DNA from: Paraphysomonas bandaiensis
Lineage: Eukaryota; Chrysophyceae
DNA: 64,000 bases
NCBI GenBank assembly: GCA_965644295.1
Contig: CBFFRP010000423.1
Span: 62,001-126,000, forward strand
Direction of reading: 5' to 3'
Below are positions 10,487 through 22,401 of the stretch, piece by piece. The notes under the pieces are model-generated. The model worked only from the letters and a program-made list of their open reading frames with translations, was not told the DNA's origin and did no database searches. How positions within the stretch are numbered: the first letter of the stretch is position 1; each line of letters begins with the position of its first letter. The position numbers and the translations under genes are program-made.

Positions 10487-10537
10487 ACTGGAGGGTCTCG
10501 GTTCCTCAGGAACCCCCTCACACTCTTGTTCTAAAAC
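10130..10537. repeat. Four tandem copies of a 102-bp unit
   Basis: The unit begins near CTCTTTGGAAGTTCT and recurs with a period of 102 bp (10130, 10232, 10334, 10436). The first three copies differ at only a few bases; the fourth is diverged at its far half. The period is a multiple of three, so the frame is kept. Confidence 0.9.
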
Positions 10538-10589
10538 GCGTTTTCATTTCCTAACTCTTTTAGACATCAGTATGACTAAATATCGATAT

Positions 10590-10796
10590 TGTAGCTGACA
10601 GACACCAAGAGAATGTAGACTAGGAATATATGGTTATTATGCATATAAGAATCATGTATGTATAGACTGGCATGAAGCAACTGCCTATCACAATATCACG
10701 ATCCTGAAGGGACGTGCCCAAAGCAATCCCTGAAGGAGAGTGATCGCAAATCTAAAAACCCAAGGTTTTCCCAAAAGGCAGGGGTTTCATGCCACA
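10590..10796 (-). repeat. 5' LTR of the retrotransposon
   Basis: 207-bp direct repeat matching 6360-6566 at every position compared by eye. It begins TGTGGC and ends GCTACA on the element strand. It should carry the element promoter; no TATA box could be assigned with confidence. Confidence 0.93.
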
Positions 10797-11102
10797 GTAT
10801 GTATGTATGTATGTATGTATGTATGTATGTATGTATGTATGTATGTATGTATGTATGTATGTATGTATGTATGTATGTATGTATGTATGTATGTATGTAT
10901 GTATGTATGTATGTATGTGTGTATGTATGTATGTATGTATGTATGTATGTATGTATGTATGTATGTATGTATGTATGTATGTATGTATGTATGTATGTAT
11001 GTATGTATGTATGTATGTATGTATGTATGTATGTATGTATGTATGTATGTATGTATGTATGTATGTATGTATGTATGTATGTATGTATGTATGTATGTAT
11101 GT
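10797..11102. repeat. (TATG)n microsatellite, right half
   Basis: About 76 TATG units with one TGTG variant near 10917. It continues the tract broken by the retrotransposon and ends about 255 nt upstream of the transporter start. Confidence 0.95.
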
Positions 11103-11356
11103 CCCCACTACAACCAACTACACTAAAACTACAGTCGTGTACACAAGCAACATCACCATCTGACACTGTAGGACACACATATATATGGATCTGTTGAAAC
11201 ATATGGTACCTTCTCTCTCACATCATAACACCACACGCTAATCTCTCCCACTGCCCTGCATATTCCCATTATATCTTGCCCTTATCACAGCAAATATGTC
11301 CACATCAACTCTATTCCTCTATTATAACTATAGTGTCTCCATATATAATAACTACT

Positions 11357-12664
11357 ATGCAAATTGCATTGAATGTATCAAATGAAATGTTACATGAGGC
11401 ATTTATATGCCTTGGTACATTATTATACGGTATATCTATAGTCCTTGCAAAGGAGGCAATGGATATAGGAGTCGGACCCTATACATTCAATGCATTGCAA
11501 CATATCGTTGGTACAGTTATGTTACTTATATTTCGCCCCAGACTAAAGAAAGTAACGGGCGGTAATGCAGTTATAAACCAATGCCCACCGTCTAAGTTCA
11601 TTACTTATTTAAAGACTTTACCGTTCATAGGAAGTACATCTGAACATTTTGAACTTGTCGTTCTTGGGATGTGTTGTGCCCTTCCCACGTTCTTTGCCTC
11701 GACGATGAATCAGATAGGTCTTGTTACTGTTGAAGCAGGAAAAAGCGCTTTCTTAACTAGCTTATATGTGGTGATAACTCCAATGATGCAATATTTCTTG
11801 AGGGGTTCTGAGGCAGGGTTGACTACGTACACTTGGTATTCTGCTGGTATTAGTCTTCTGGGATCATTTTTTCTATCGAAATGTTTTGTTGAAAGTATCA
11901 CATTGGGTGAGTTGACCACACTTCTTGGGGCAGTTCTCTTTGCAATCGAAATAAATATGATGGATCATAGCGTAGAACGCGTGAATTGTATTGACTTGAC
12001 CTGCATGCAGATGTTCACATCGATGACTTGTTGTATCATCACAGCGCTTGTAATGGAGCCCGAAGTTATGTGGTCTCTATTGTCATCGTCAGAGGCTGGA
12101 CTAACTTATTGGGGTTGGACTCTAGTAATAACAGGTGGTGCTATTGAAGCTATAGCGTTTCAATTTCACATGGTGGGCCAGATAGTAACTCCGAGCTCTC
12201 GGGCAGCGTTGCTGATGGGTCTGGAGTCAGTCGTGACTGTTGTTGTGGCGTTTATGTTTCTTAATGAAGTATTATCGTATATGGAGCTATTTGGTTGTGC
12301 CCTCATTCTAGCATCAACAATGGTGGTTTCTACATGTGAGGAGGAGATTACTGAAGGCATGCCAATTTCTTCGTCGGTTGTCGCCTCTGGAGGTCTCATG
12401 AAGAGCTCATCTATACTTGCTAGCACTATTCGAAGCACAGTTCGACGCCAGAAATCATCTCATATTGACTATATCGAGGTGGGGACGTCAGATAGTGAAG
12501 ATGATATGTTAATTGCCAAAATAACGCCTAATAGTTTTACCTCATCCGTTTGGAATGTAATCAGAGTGGCTGTCGCTCGATTGGCTTTCGAGAAGCAGAC
12601 GATTACTCCTGATATATGCTCGTCATCATCTCCTACCATTTCTTCTAAAGATAAGAAACAATGA
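11357..12664 (+). CDS. DMT-superfamily (EamA-like) membrane transporter
   Basis: Single exon, 435 residues from the ATG at 11357. An in-frame ATG at 11276 would add 27 weakly conserved residues, so the internal start is preferred. About ten hydrophobic segments form two halves, each starting with an EamA-like unit (for example FICLGTLLYGISIVLAKEAM and WGWTLVITGGAIEAIAFQF). The end of each half shows the expected pattern with small and polar residues (EAGKSAFLTSLYVVITPMM and SRAALLMGLESVVTVVVAFM). This closely matches drug/metabolite transporter proteins. The substrate cannot be told from sequence. A hydrophilic Ser-rich tail of about 110 residues follows the last span and may be regulatory. 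No introns were seen. Confidence 0.82.
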   Translation: MQIALNVSNEMLHEAFICLGTLLYGISIVLAKEAMDIGVGPYTFNALQHIVGTVMLLIFRPRLKKVTGGNAVINQCPPSKFITYLKTLPFIGSTSEHFELVVLGMCCALPTFFASTMNQIGLVTVEAGKSAFLTSLYVVITPMMQYFLRGSEAGLTTYTWYSAGISLLGSFFLSKCFVESITLGELTTLLGAVLFAIEINMMDHSVERVNCIDLTCMQMFTSMTCCIITALVMEPEVMWSLLSSSEAGLTYWGWTLVITGGAIEAIAFQFHMVGQIVTPSSRAALLMGLESVVTVVVAFMFLNEVLSYMELFGCALILASTMVVSTCEEEITEGMPISSSVVASGGLMKSSSILASTIRSTVRRQKSSHIDYIEVGTSDSEDDMLIAKITPNSFTSSVWNVIRVAVARLAFEKQTITPDICSSSSPTISSKDKKQ

Positions 12665-14254
12665 CAGCATATATTGAATGATATGACCGGTTTTCCTTGT
12701 AGATATTTGTGTTTGTAATGCAATCACATTTCTGGGCAATTGTAATTGTGCCTGTACTTGTAATGATACCTACATGTATAAATTTCTTTTGTTACCTTTG
12801 TTGTTATAAGAATAAGTAATGGAGGAACACAACATATATATTCTCGTAATCCTTTTACACATAGTTTAATAGATTGCGACGTTGATAGTGTTACTACGTT
12901 CGTGTCGGACCATAGTGTTACTGAATAGTTGACAAAGAGATGTGTATTAGGGATCGACAGAGAAAAAATGCTACACCCCTGCAAATAAATCTTTGGATTA
13001 CTTAACTTACAGTCTTACAAGTACTTTTTGCTCTTACCGACTCCAAGTCGTATAGAAACACTTCATAAAGGAAACACTCTATTCTCTATCACATTGTAAT
13101 ATACACTATACTATAATCATGTTAAACTTAATATAATATTCATAAATACGGCTGTCAAGCAATTCACTATCAAAGTGGAGAGAATGGGCTTCAGAAGCAG
13201 TGACACTCAAAATATATAAAGCTCAGTCTTTATAGTTAAGTATTTTGGGCTCTCAGGCCATCACAACAGGTGTTAAAAGTGCTAAACATTCATAACATAT
13301 AAGCTCATGGGTATATGTTGCTAATCTAGAGATCAAGTTTCTTGAGGTTCTTTTGGTAAGCATTTTACGTGACTATTGACATATAAAAACAAATATACAG
13401 AAGTCTAACATGCATAGTATTACATGAGATTATATGAACTATTGATAAGAATGAGAAGTTCTTTGTTTTCTTACTTAGTTTATTATGATACTGTTGAACT
13501 AGTTGTGTATGTAGTGTTTGATTAGTTTAAATTGATTTATATGTTAATAGAACTCATGTATGAATATATGAACCACACTGTATGGGGACATACAGCACTA
13601 TGGTCTCTAGTGATAGATAACTATATCCATATGCTGCTTTACTGTTTATGGATATATTTGTATCCACAGTTGGATTCATAATCCTGAAGCTCCCACACCA
13701 CATCCATGTACTGGTGTATAGCTTTTGCTGCATTTCCATGTTTTCTCAAATTCAGGTCCATAAAAGATGAATTTTATGTATGAAAATTGAATATTCTGAT
13801 AGAAAATCTGGCTATTACAGTTATTATACTATATAACAGTATAAAAAATATATGCATAATGCATGCTTTCTTGTACTGGTGTGTGGTGTATATACTAATA
13901 GCAAGTGGTGTACAGATAGCACAGTATACATACAACATACAGTGTATTCCTCTTGTCCATCTATATACACATATATACGTATCGGGGTCCTTTGTATATT
14001 TTTGTTCAAAGATGCCTCTAATACTGAGGCAACAATTATGTGTATTACAGCCGTAGTTGTATTGCATCTATATAGAGTATATTTGCTTCAATTTTTTCCC
14101 GAAATATGATGCAGACTGCCGATATATATACGAGAGTATCACTCTTATCATAATGACAGCCTCACATATGCCTTAATATCATCAATATATCACTATAATG
14201 CACCATCTCTTCACTCATAACATTCTTTCAAACCATTCTATTCATTAAATCAAT
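12665..14254. other. Intergenic region between transporter and GT8-like gene
   Basis: AT-rich, both flanking genes on the plus strand. It contains copy B of the dispersed 125-bp element at 13978-14101. Several short frames (for example 13554-13739) are not convincing. A tail-side signal could lie just after 12664, but none was assigned. No other feature was seen. Confidence 0.5.
13978..14101 (-). repeat. Dispersed 125-bp element, copy B
   Basis: Reverse complement of copy A. The match is strongest over the stretch from CGTATCGGGGTCCTTTGTAT to the CTTCAATT block. It ends about 150 nt upstream of the GT8-like gene start. Confidence 0.75.
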
Positions 14255-17200
14255 ATGAAATATCAATTTATCTTCTTATTTCTTATAATATATGCATTAT
14301 ATTCATGTCATGGATTTACTGCATGTCAACCAGCAGTTGAACGTCGTGCATATGTTACAATCATTACTGATCATAAAGAATCATTATTAAAAGTTCGTGT
14401 ATTAAGAAAATCTATAAGAAGATCAGGTTCACTTGCAGATTTAGTGGCTATTATACCTGAAAGGATATTAACGCCTGAGTTAAACACTGTATTAACACAA
14501 GATGGATTTAAAGTACACGCTGTTAAGAATACGTATTTAAAAAATATTGATGATGATAAATTACGTGAAGTACTTCCATTATGGGCATTTGATCTGGTTA
14601 TGTATGATCGTGTTGTATATTTGGATCCCTATTCTCTCATGATTCAGAATATGGATTCAATATTTAGTTGCTCAGGATATTGTGCTTCGATGTATTCCAA
14701 AGGAGGGCCTGTGGTATTGCAACCATTGAAAGACACTCATGCGTATCTCCTGCAGTTGCTTGCACTAGGAAAGACGGATATACTATTGGAGCTACAGTGG
14801 TTCTTTAATCTAGCATCTTGTCCTCAATTCACGGAACTCAATCACGAGAATCCGGGAACACTCTGCGAGGCTGGGGACTTTCGATCTTCCTCGTTGTCTA
14901 CGTGTCACAGGTTGCCACTAAGTATGGGTGTACCTTCTAGCTATTTTGCTTCCTCTGCCCTGATTAGGGAGCTAGTCTGCACGAATTGTGGGTTTGATAA
15001 GCCGCGCTTAATAGTATACCCTGAGCAAAACCCTTGGGAGGCATTTCTTCTAACTGACAAGGCGATCCAATGGAGGTGGTATAGCATACGAAGCTCACTT
15101 CCCGTTGAAGTAGAAGATGTTATGTCTGCGTGTTGGATTTTTGCTGTCGGTTTGGTTATGGTTGTCTTGGTTCTGTGGAGCCACCGACGGGCATACCTCT
15201 CCGCTGCAGCTGCATCAGACACAGTGTTGAGTATAGCTGACATTGTCTCCACTGCCGCTGATGACTCTGTACCGTCACTCTCAGGTTTAACCCTTGGTCC
15301 AAAACCACCTTCGTTAACACTTTTATTCCAAACCATTCTTATCCTTGGAGTTGTGTCAGGATGGTATCATTCGTCCCAGATGATGGGTCGTTATGTTTTG
15401 TCATTCATGTGGGAGCCATCTACTTCTCTGGCAGTGTGCTCTATGTGGTTGATTCTCTCACTCTTAATTGGATTGCAGATTGTGGATTACATATTTTTAC
15501 ACGTCAAATACAGGTCTAGAGTTATCATTTACGAAGGGCTTGCCCATCTATTAGGTCTGTGGCTGCTGCGGTCTTCAGGGTGGGTGATCGATCACCATGT
15601 TTTGCCTATTTGGTTGGTGTTATTAGGCTTACATTTGTGCTGGGTTTATAATTCACGATTTGGTTCTATGCGGGAGAAGTGGTTTCTTGGGCCACAGGTG
15701 GCATCGTCAATGGGCACGCCAGCGTTCCCAGTGCCTCAGGTTTGCGCACCATTAGTTCGCAAAGAGGACATTTCCCTTCTCCTATCCGTATCCCTTGGTT
15801 ACTACATATCTCTAAGTATTCTGTGTTTTTTAAACCTGTCCGAGTCTCTCCGCAGTGTCGTTATTCGTTGTATTACGATCAGTCATGCAACCGCCGTTGT
15901 TGTACTCTTCATGTTTATAGTGTACGGTCATGGAAAGGTCGTGTCTGAATCTGCGAGAAGATCAAAAGTACTGATGTTCCTTTCGAGTACAAGAAAATTT
16001 TGTGCTAGCATCGGTCGATCTATATGCAATAAGCTGAACGACTGCTATCCGGTAGCTTCTCTGTGTCTACGAATCGTGTTGCACCCAATATCGATAGTGT
16101 TAGTCTTCGTACTCATCGCCGCATGTACAGTGTCCTATATCTTGTTTTTTTCTCACTCTCCCACCTTACCCACTACGAGACCTTTTTTCTGTCTGAAGCA
16201 GCATAGCATGTACTTAAGTCCTGCTGGTGGGATATCTACCATGTGTGGTGCTGCTGAAGCAATGGTAATAGAAGACACCGGCTTGTGGTCAGAAACCTTT
16301 TCGCAGTATTACGTCTGCCTTGAGTCAACGTCCTTTAAAGGGGCGCTGAAGGGGCATAAAACACCTGACATGAATATCGCGCCATTCCTTACTGGAGATT
16401 TCATGGATACGGCGTTCTCTTCCTCGAATAGCCTCGAGCCTGTAAAGTCTCCTAAAAATAGTCGTCGGCAGAAAATGAGAAACAAGTACTCGCGTTCGGA
16501 GAAATATGTGACGCTTCGACGGGGTACAGCCGCCACGTGCTCTGTTGATAGTCAGTTCGTGTTCATTACAATGCAACCCAACCAGCTAGAATCCAATAAG
16601 GGGTATTGTTTATACAACCCTCGACATGGGAAATTTTTAAGTTCCAAGAATGAGCCAGAAGTGACATGTGGAAAGACTGAGATGTGGCATGTAATTCCTA
16701 CTCATTCCGTCACGTACTCCTGGAAGATTTTATCCAATATAGCTGCTCCGTTGAGGTATAGGTTTGCCTATTTGCACCCCGTCTTCGCTATAGGTTTAGT
16801 TGTGGTGCTCTTTTTGACACTGAAGCAGGTATGTTTCCATGATTGCAGTTTTACATGGGTTGTAATATATCTCATCGTTTCAGATACGCATGAATTACAA
16901 CTTGAGAGCGGCGCTGACCATGGTGGCGTCCATGAATTCCGTTTACATTATGCATGCGCTATGTGTGTGGTGCTTTTGGGGTGTTAAGAGATACTTCCAT
17001 ACACGAAATTTGATATCTACCGCTGTATACCATCTTCAGGATAAAACCGGCATTCCATCAGGTCCCCAATTCTTACGCCTTATCACTCCCAACCCTGAGC
17101 AGTGTGCCGAAACCACATGGCTAGCTTCCCTTGTGTGTTACACTCTCTGTAGTTTCGCCATGGTAGTGTTTGTCTACAGTGGGTCCTTCGACTATCGGTC

Positions 17201-18032
17201 TCTAAGTGAGGCTCGACGGAAGAAGTATGTGGATGTCTCGGTCTGTGTAGACTCCTCTCCTAAGCCGAGTGCATTGGAGTGTAAGCACTCCGGGCGGTCT
17301 ACAGTGCGCGGCATTCGCAGACCGATCAGTGTCTCAGATCTCCGCTCAGCGGAGGGACGGACAGGAAGCCCTAAACATCAGTCTAATCTCTCTCAGCGAC
17401 AAGGCAGTTTGTCGAATATTACCGATATATTGGCATCCCTAGATGGAAGTCACTCTGGAAGTGATACAAACGCATTAGATACGACAGATACGACTTCACT
17501 TCTTGCTCTTGATCACGACAGTACCCACGATCTGCATGATGATTTTGAGATATATGACGACAGTTTCATTGGTGAATATTCTATCATGTCACGGCTGGTT
17601 GCTTATGTAGTATCAACGATTGCGCTGGATGCACTAATGAGCCTCTTGCTCCCAATTCAAAATCTAGGCGATGTATCGAAGTCTTCGTGTTTATTCTTTG
17701 AGATGAGGTTTGCATTGATGGGATATTCAGATGAGTACGTGGATACAGTTTGTCTAATGGCCAACGTATTAGGTCATGCGTCTTTTCGGTATGCAACAAC
17801 GTCATTAGTGTGGCTAATAGGTGTTGCAATTGCAATTGCGACGTATGTGCTGATTTGGCTAACAACGGAGTGCTCGTACTCAATGTTTGCCATTAAAGTT
17901 GTGATTACTCTTGTGTCATGGAAATATATAGCGCCAAAGCTGGCACCATATTTTGAAAATATTATATACTCGACTCCATCGAGTAGTAGATACTCACAGT
18001 TGGAATTGTCGCCGTTGGATATTAGTGATTAG
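14255..18032 (+). CDS. GT8/IPUT1-like multi-pass membrane protein with degenerate catalytic motif
   Basis: Two exons, 14255-16828 and 16884-18032, joined in phase 0 across a 55-nt intron; 1240 residues. After a signal-like hydrophobic N-terminus, residues about 25-300 resemble glycogenin-family (GT8) transferases. The closest resemblance is the plant inositol phosphorylceramide glucuronosyltransferase type (YDRVVYLDPYS, then FSCSGYCASMYS, then a late YPEQNPWEAF). The metal-binding DxD, normally D-A-D, reads D-P-Y, and the later D-Q-G motif is not recognisable, so activity is doubtful. Many membrane spans follow from about residue 290. Between spans, near residues 640-840, are segments like FCLKQHSMYLSPAGG and CLYNPRHGKFLSS that recall a fascin-type beta-trefoil. 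Exon 2 adds further spans and a long acidic loop. Role unknown, probably secretory-pathway glycolipid-related. Confidence 0.65.
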
Positions 18033-18505
18033 ATGATAGGTAAACGGATAGAAAATTAGTGACTTTTGTGGTGGCTGTGAATGTAGTCGAATAGTAATAA
18101 ACATTTATATTCAAAATGCTGCAACGTAACCAGTGTTGGCAAAGTTTTAACTTCACGAGTGATCACTGCAGTAGTAAATTCCTAACTCAGTACTGATTTC
18201 TGATTATTAAAATGTATACTAATTTCGGTATATCGAAGTGCTATAATTTATAATTCTAACAGTGTTTAACACATTGAATGCCTCCAATATATTTCAGCTT
18301 TTCGTATGGCAACTGAGTTTGCTAATGATTACAAAGCTTTTACCACAATCTGTACTACAACAGCGAATCGCTATAGACATAAGCTTTAAATATTTATTAA
18401 GAAGTATAGTATCATTAAGCGGTTACCTCTTTCATTGCTTTATCAAACCACCACATTCAACATAGTATATTTACCCTACATTTGCAACACAAGTTAGTAG
18501 TTGTG

Positions 18506-18613
18506 AATGTCTTAATACTAGCTACGAGCCAGGACTAGTATAACATTAGTGCTTAACTCTGATATCCTACTATTTAACGCTACGAACGCTACTTGTGTGT
18601 CACCGCAAGCACC
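18506..18613 (+). repeat. Second dispersed repeat family, copy 1
   Basis: It shares GCTTAACTCTGATAT and a following block ending CACCGCAAGCACC with 48257-48322. A weaker shared block (GAATGTCT ... CTAG) lies just upstream in both places. The end contains a small potential hairpin (GCTTG/CAAGC type in the 48 kb copy). Confidence 0.65.
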
Positions 18614-18923
18614 AAGTTACAACCACTTCTGCTCTATCACTCAAAGCAAATGCAATGAGCAACCAGAGTGTTGATATGCCTGACATCGGCTAACTCTAGA
18701 GCTAAGTAGATGTGTATTGAAACAGGACAAGTCTATGCATGTTTTCTTATGATTATACTCTTGCGGCTGTTGTGATAATATATGCTGGTGACTGTTATCT
18801 GTACTATACGCTACTGGCCACAGGGTGTATATATAAGAGAAGAGTCATGGAAGTAACCACAGAGACTAGACACATGCTGTATATCCAAATACATAAGATA
18901 CGTACATAGCTCCCTGTATATGC

Positions 18924-19255
18924 ATGTATGTATGTATGTATGTATGTATGTATGTATGTATGTATGTATGTATGTATGTATGTATGTATGTATGTATGTA
19001 TGTATGTATGTATGTATGTATGTATGTATGTATGTATGTATGTATGTATGTATGTATGTATGTATGTATGTATGTATGTATGTATGTATGTATCTTTATA
19101 CAGTGGTATGTATGTATGTATGTATGTATGTATGTATGTATGTATGTATGTATGTATGTATGTATGTATGTATGTATGTATGTATGTATGTATGTATGTA
19201 TGTATGTATGTATGTATGTATGTATGTATCTTTATACAGTGGTATGTATGTATGT
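18924..19255. repeat. Interrupted (TATG)n microsatellite
   Basis: Two long TATG blocks, each closed by the same 13-bp interruption CTTTATACAGTGG (near 19093 and 19229). This shows that a block including the interruption was duplicated. The tract lies about 340 nt upstream of the unknown gene. Confidence 0.95.
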
Positions 19256-19591
19256 GTATGTATCGTCACTCCGACCTCTCATCCTCTTTAGCCCTTCTAT
19301 TACCATTCTCACGATACCTAAATAACGGGGTTAAAGGGTACACACCACACACACTCTCTAATCTACAGCAGTATATGTATGTATATGTATGTATATCTCT
19401 CTATCTATACATCAGACAGTCTCTATATATGGATATACACACTCCTTACAAGTTGAGTCTAAGAATTCTTATAATCCTTCCAAACACTTTTATGTGACGT
19501 CATCTATATGAAATACCAGCATTAAGTTACGCGTATGTTACATATATATATACATATATATATACATAGATATATATATACATATATACGA

Positions 19592-20600
19592 ATGGATGGC
19601 ACGATTAATCAGGAGGCACATGATTATGAAGAGTCATCTAGAGATATTCAATGGGATACCTCACAAGAGAATTCAATGCATGTATCCTGGATGAGTAGAG
19701 ATCCTCTGCCATCTACTGGATGGCATATGGATTCAACAGAACATAATACACAGTTGCATCCTTCTCATAGTGCTCAGATAGATACACTACCACCTGTATT
19801 TTGCATTGATTCATTTGGGTGTATTAATCATGGTATGTGTATACCTTACTGTCTGTACTGCAACTGATTTTGTTTTAGATGGAATGGAAGAATCAAACCA
19901 ACTTCTGTGTGTTCGACCCATGATATTATTTCCCAGTGGTAAGATTGTGCTTGTCCCTGTAGATAAAAAAGCAAACGACGCTCTCTTGAGGGTAATTGAA
20001 GAGTGGAAATTGTCAAGTCCGTTGTCTACACATAAGGTGTTATGGCTTAGTATTTACCCAATGGATCCAACAAACTTTCGTTCATCGGTGATGCAGAGCT
20101 TCAGTGGCTCCAATATGGCTCCAATCATGCCTACCCCTTTAGCATCAGTCCGTCTTCCTCCAAAGCTAACGGCACCCAAATATATATCTCAATCCTCATC
20201 ATCTACCTCTTTTCGAGTGCAGGTTAATTCAGGGAATAAGTTAGAGAAGAATAAGAAATTCAGTCGGAATGTAGGTACTATTGAAGATGCTTTGTGGCTG
20301 TGTGAGTATGCGATAATCATGAGTGGCAATATAACTTCGCTACAAACCCTGGTTCCTAGAGGAAATTATGAATGTTTTTTGCAACGGGGGATGGTTTCTT
20401 CGCAGACAGATTTTTTCAAGAAACTGAAACATAACATTTTAGTTTTCAAGCAGCGTGGTATCGTGAAACAGCAGGAGTATGACCAAGTAATTGAATTTTT
20501 TGAAAGGCCAATCCATTCAGGGTTGGATACGGATAATGAACATTTATTCGTTGGTAAGAGAACTTACTGTGCGGGAATGGAGAACACAGGAAACATTTGA
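19592..20600 (+). CDS. Unknown protein, 320 residues
   Basis: Not recognised. Two exons, 19592-19832 and 19879-20600, are joined across a 46-nt intron in frame. The first 80 residues are polar, rich in His, Ser, Asp and Glu, and probably disordered. The second exon starts with a possible beta-rich module (LLCVRPMILFPSGKIVLVPV). A Ser/Pro-rich linker and then a helical region follow (EDALWLCEYAIIMSGNI ... FFKKLKHNILVFKQRGI). No signal peptide or membrane span. The ATG at 19592 is chosen because the longer frame from 19535 is only TATA-repeat translation. An upstream TATG tract suggests this is its promoter side. Confidence 0.6.
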
Positions 20601-22401
20601 CTCGTAAAAATACTCATGCTCCCATTACAAGCAACATTGATTCTTAGGATAAAACTACAACTGGAATTATGGCAGTGGCTATTATATGTTCATCGTGAAT
20701 GTTCACTTTGCAGCTAACAACTACCATTCGCAATACTGTGTGCATTGCATTGGTACTACCGATGTTTTATTATTACCAGCATTGTGTTTTTGTTATTTGT
20801 GTGAGTCAATCAGTCGTATATATATTATGATTTGTTATGGTTTTTTCATTACTATAATGCACTATTAGTATCCGTATCAAAGAACAGTGCCGTAACGCAA
20901 GTAGTTTTATTGCAGAGTGTCCAGTTTTAATTTATATACACTAATTCGTATCTTATTATTATAATAGTAGGATCTATCTACGTATTGTTACATACCGTAG
21001 TGCTATTTGTTCCTCACGATACAGCGTCTGATAAAATTGGTCAAAGAACAGTGAAATGGACAAAAATCTGAGGATTTCTGAGAGATGTTAAATTGATGTC
21101 AAGCAAGAATATAGTGTATTATCATTGTCGTCATTAAGAAAAGCTCATTAATTTTGCTGGTTGTATCGTGCTATATTCGGTACCACAAGTAGCAGTGTAT
21201 CTAAAATTAATTAAAATTGAGGCAGCCTGCTATTAGTAATTGGAATATTTTTAAAACCATCAAAATCAGTGCTTATATATATTATATATATCTGGTTGTT
21301 ATGCTATTCATTTCAAATGGGTATTCAACCCTGCTGGTGGATTAAGTTGATTGACTTGTGCCATCAGTTATTATCTAAAAATTGCTAGCAATCTCCGCAG
21401 GAAATATATCTTATGCGCAGTTTTATCTTCGTAACAAGACACCAGGTATGGTTCCACATATATATGCAATGATTAACTGCTATTATTTGCTTCTATAAAT
21501 GTGTTGGTCCTGACTCTAATTCTAAGTGGAATGGAGCATGATGACAACTACGGAACGACTTGAAATTATTTCAATGCGTGTCAATATAAATACATATGGA
21601 AGGCCGACATCAACTCGATCTCTCTCGATTACCTAGTGATGCATCGACATATCTGGGAATAATGCATCTATTATTCGTAACTCTGCCTTTGAAATGGCAG
21701 CCCTGAAGATGCAAAATGAAGTTACAATATATTAGCTCATTGAGGAAGAAGATGACTTGACAGTGAGGGTCTAGTTCGACATGTTAACTCATCGGAGCGT
21801 ATGATTGATGATAACAGGCGCGGAAACGAGAACACCTTAACAAGCTAACTCGACACCGCGGCAGCATGAAGCACAAGGTCGGAAGATAATTCAGTTTGCC
21901 TCCACGGCATTTAGAGCTACTTACTATCTGGAATGAAATGATTGTGATCAAGCTGTGTTGGTAGATAATTTATAGCCATACACGTAGGCAGTTTGGTGTC
22001 AAATAATAGCATAATAGAAAATATTTGCAATTATAATTGACTATAACCTGCGCCAATTAATTGACAATTAATTGCTATTCAGCCTAGACAAGAAGTACAA
22101 TATAATAGATCTAAAACATTGCAAGTTTAACTGCTCATAAGAGTAAAAATAGAACTAAGAAATAGAGTTTTCAAATATAGCTTCATAATATTTACACAGA
22201 TAATGCGGATGGACTCAGCACAAGAATTAGGGCTGACTCGAGAAAATGTATATACATATTGTACACACTATCTACTCGTAGCACTGTACAAAGGTAAGTA
22301 GCTATAGCTGTAGTTTCTCTTATGATCATAGCTTCTATTCCCGACAGAAGTTTCTCGTCTCACTTTTCTCTTTCTACTTACCGAGCACCAATATAACTTT
22401 A
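20601..22401. other. Tail-to-tail intergenic region
   Basis: 1.8 kb between the unknown gene (+) and the ankyrin gene (-). Composition is mixed; 21500-21900 is somewhat less AT-rich than its flanks. No coding frame, RNA gene or repeat that I can support. Confidence 0.45.

Larger units (their letters stand above)
6360..10796 (-). mobile_element. Ty3/gypsy-type LTR retrotransposon with chromodomain, non-autonomous
   Basis: Element of 4437 bp read on the minus strand. Its two 207-bp LTRs look identical over their whole length, begin TG and end CA on the element strand, and are flanked by a 4-bp GTAT duplication (6356-6359, 10797-10800). The duplication cannot be proven, since the target is a 4-bp repeat. 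Internal order is 34-residue repeats, aspartic protease, reverse transcriptase, RNase H, integrase, chromodomain, which is the Ty3/gypsy (chromovirus) order. No gag capsid or zinc knuckle is present, and the reverse transcriptase is broken. No TGG-starting primer binding site is visible next to the 5' LTR. Confidence 0.92.
18033..19591. other. Intergenic region with tail-type repeat and TATG tract
   Basis: It lies between the GT8-like gene and the unknown gene, both on plus. It holds a copy of a second dispersed repeat (18506-18613), an interrupted (TATG)n tract (18924-19255) and AT-rich DNA. No gene was found. The last 100 nt before 19592 are TATA/CATA-rich. Confidence 0.5.

Noticed and set aside
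6356-10800. A firm 4-bp target-site duplication for the retrotransposon
   Set aside because: The target is a 4-bp tandem repeat, so any 4-bp match is expected; kept only as compatible.
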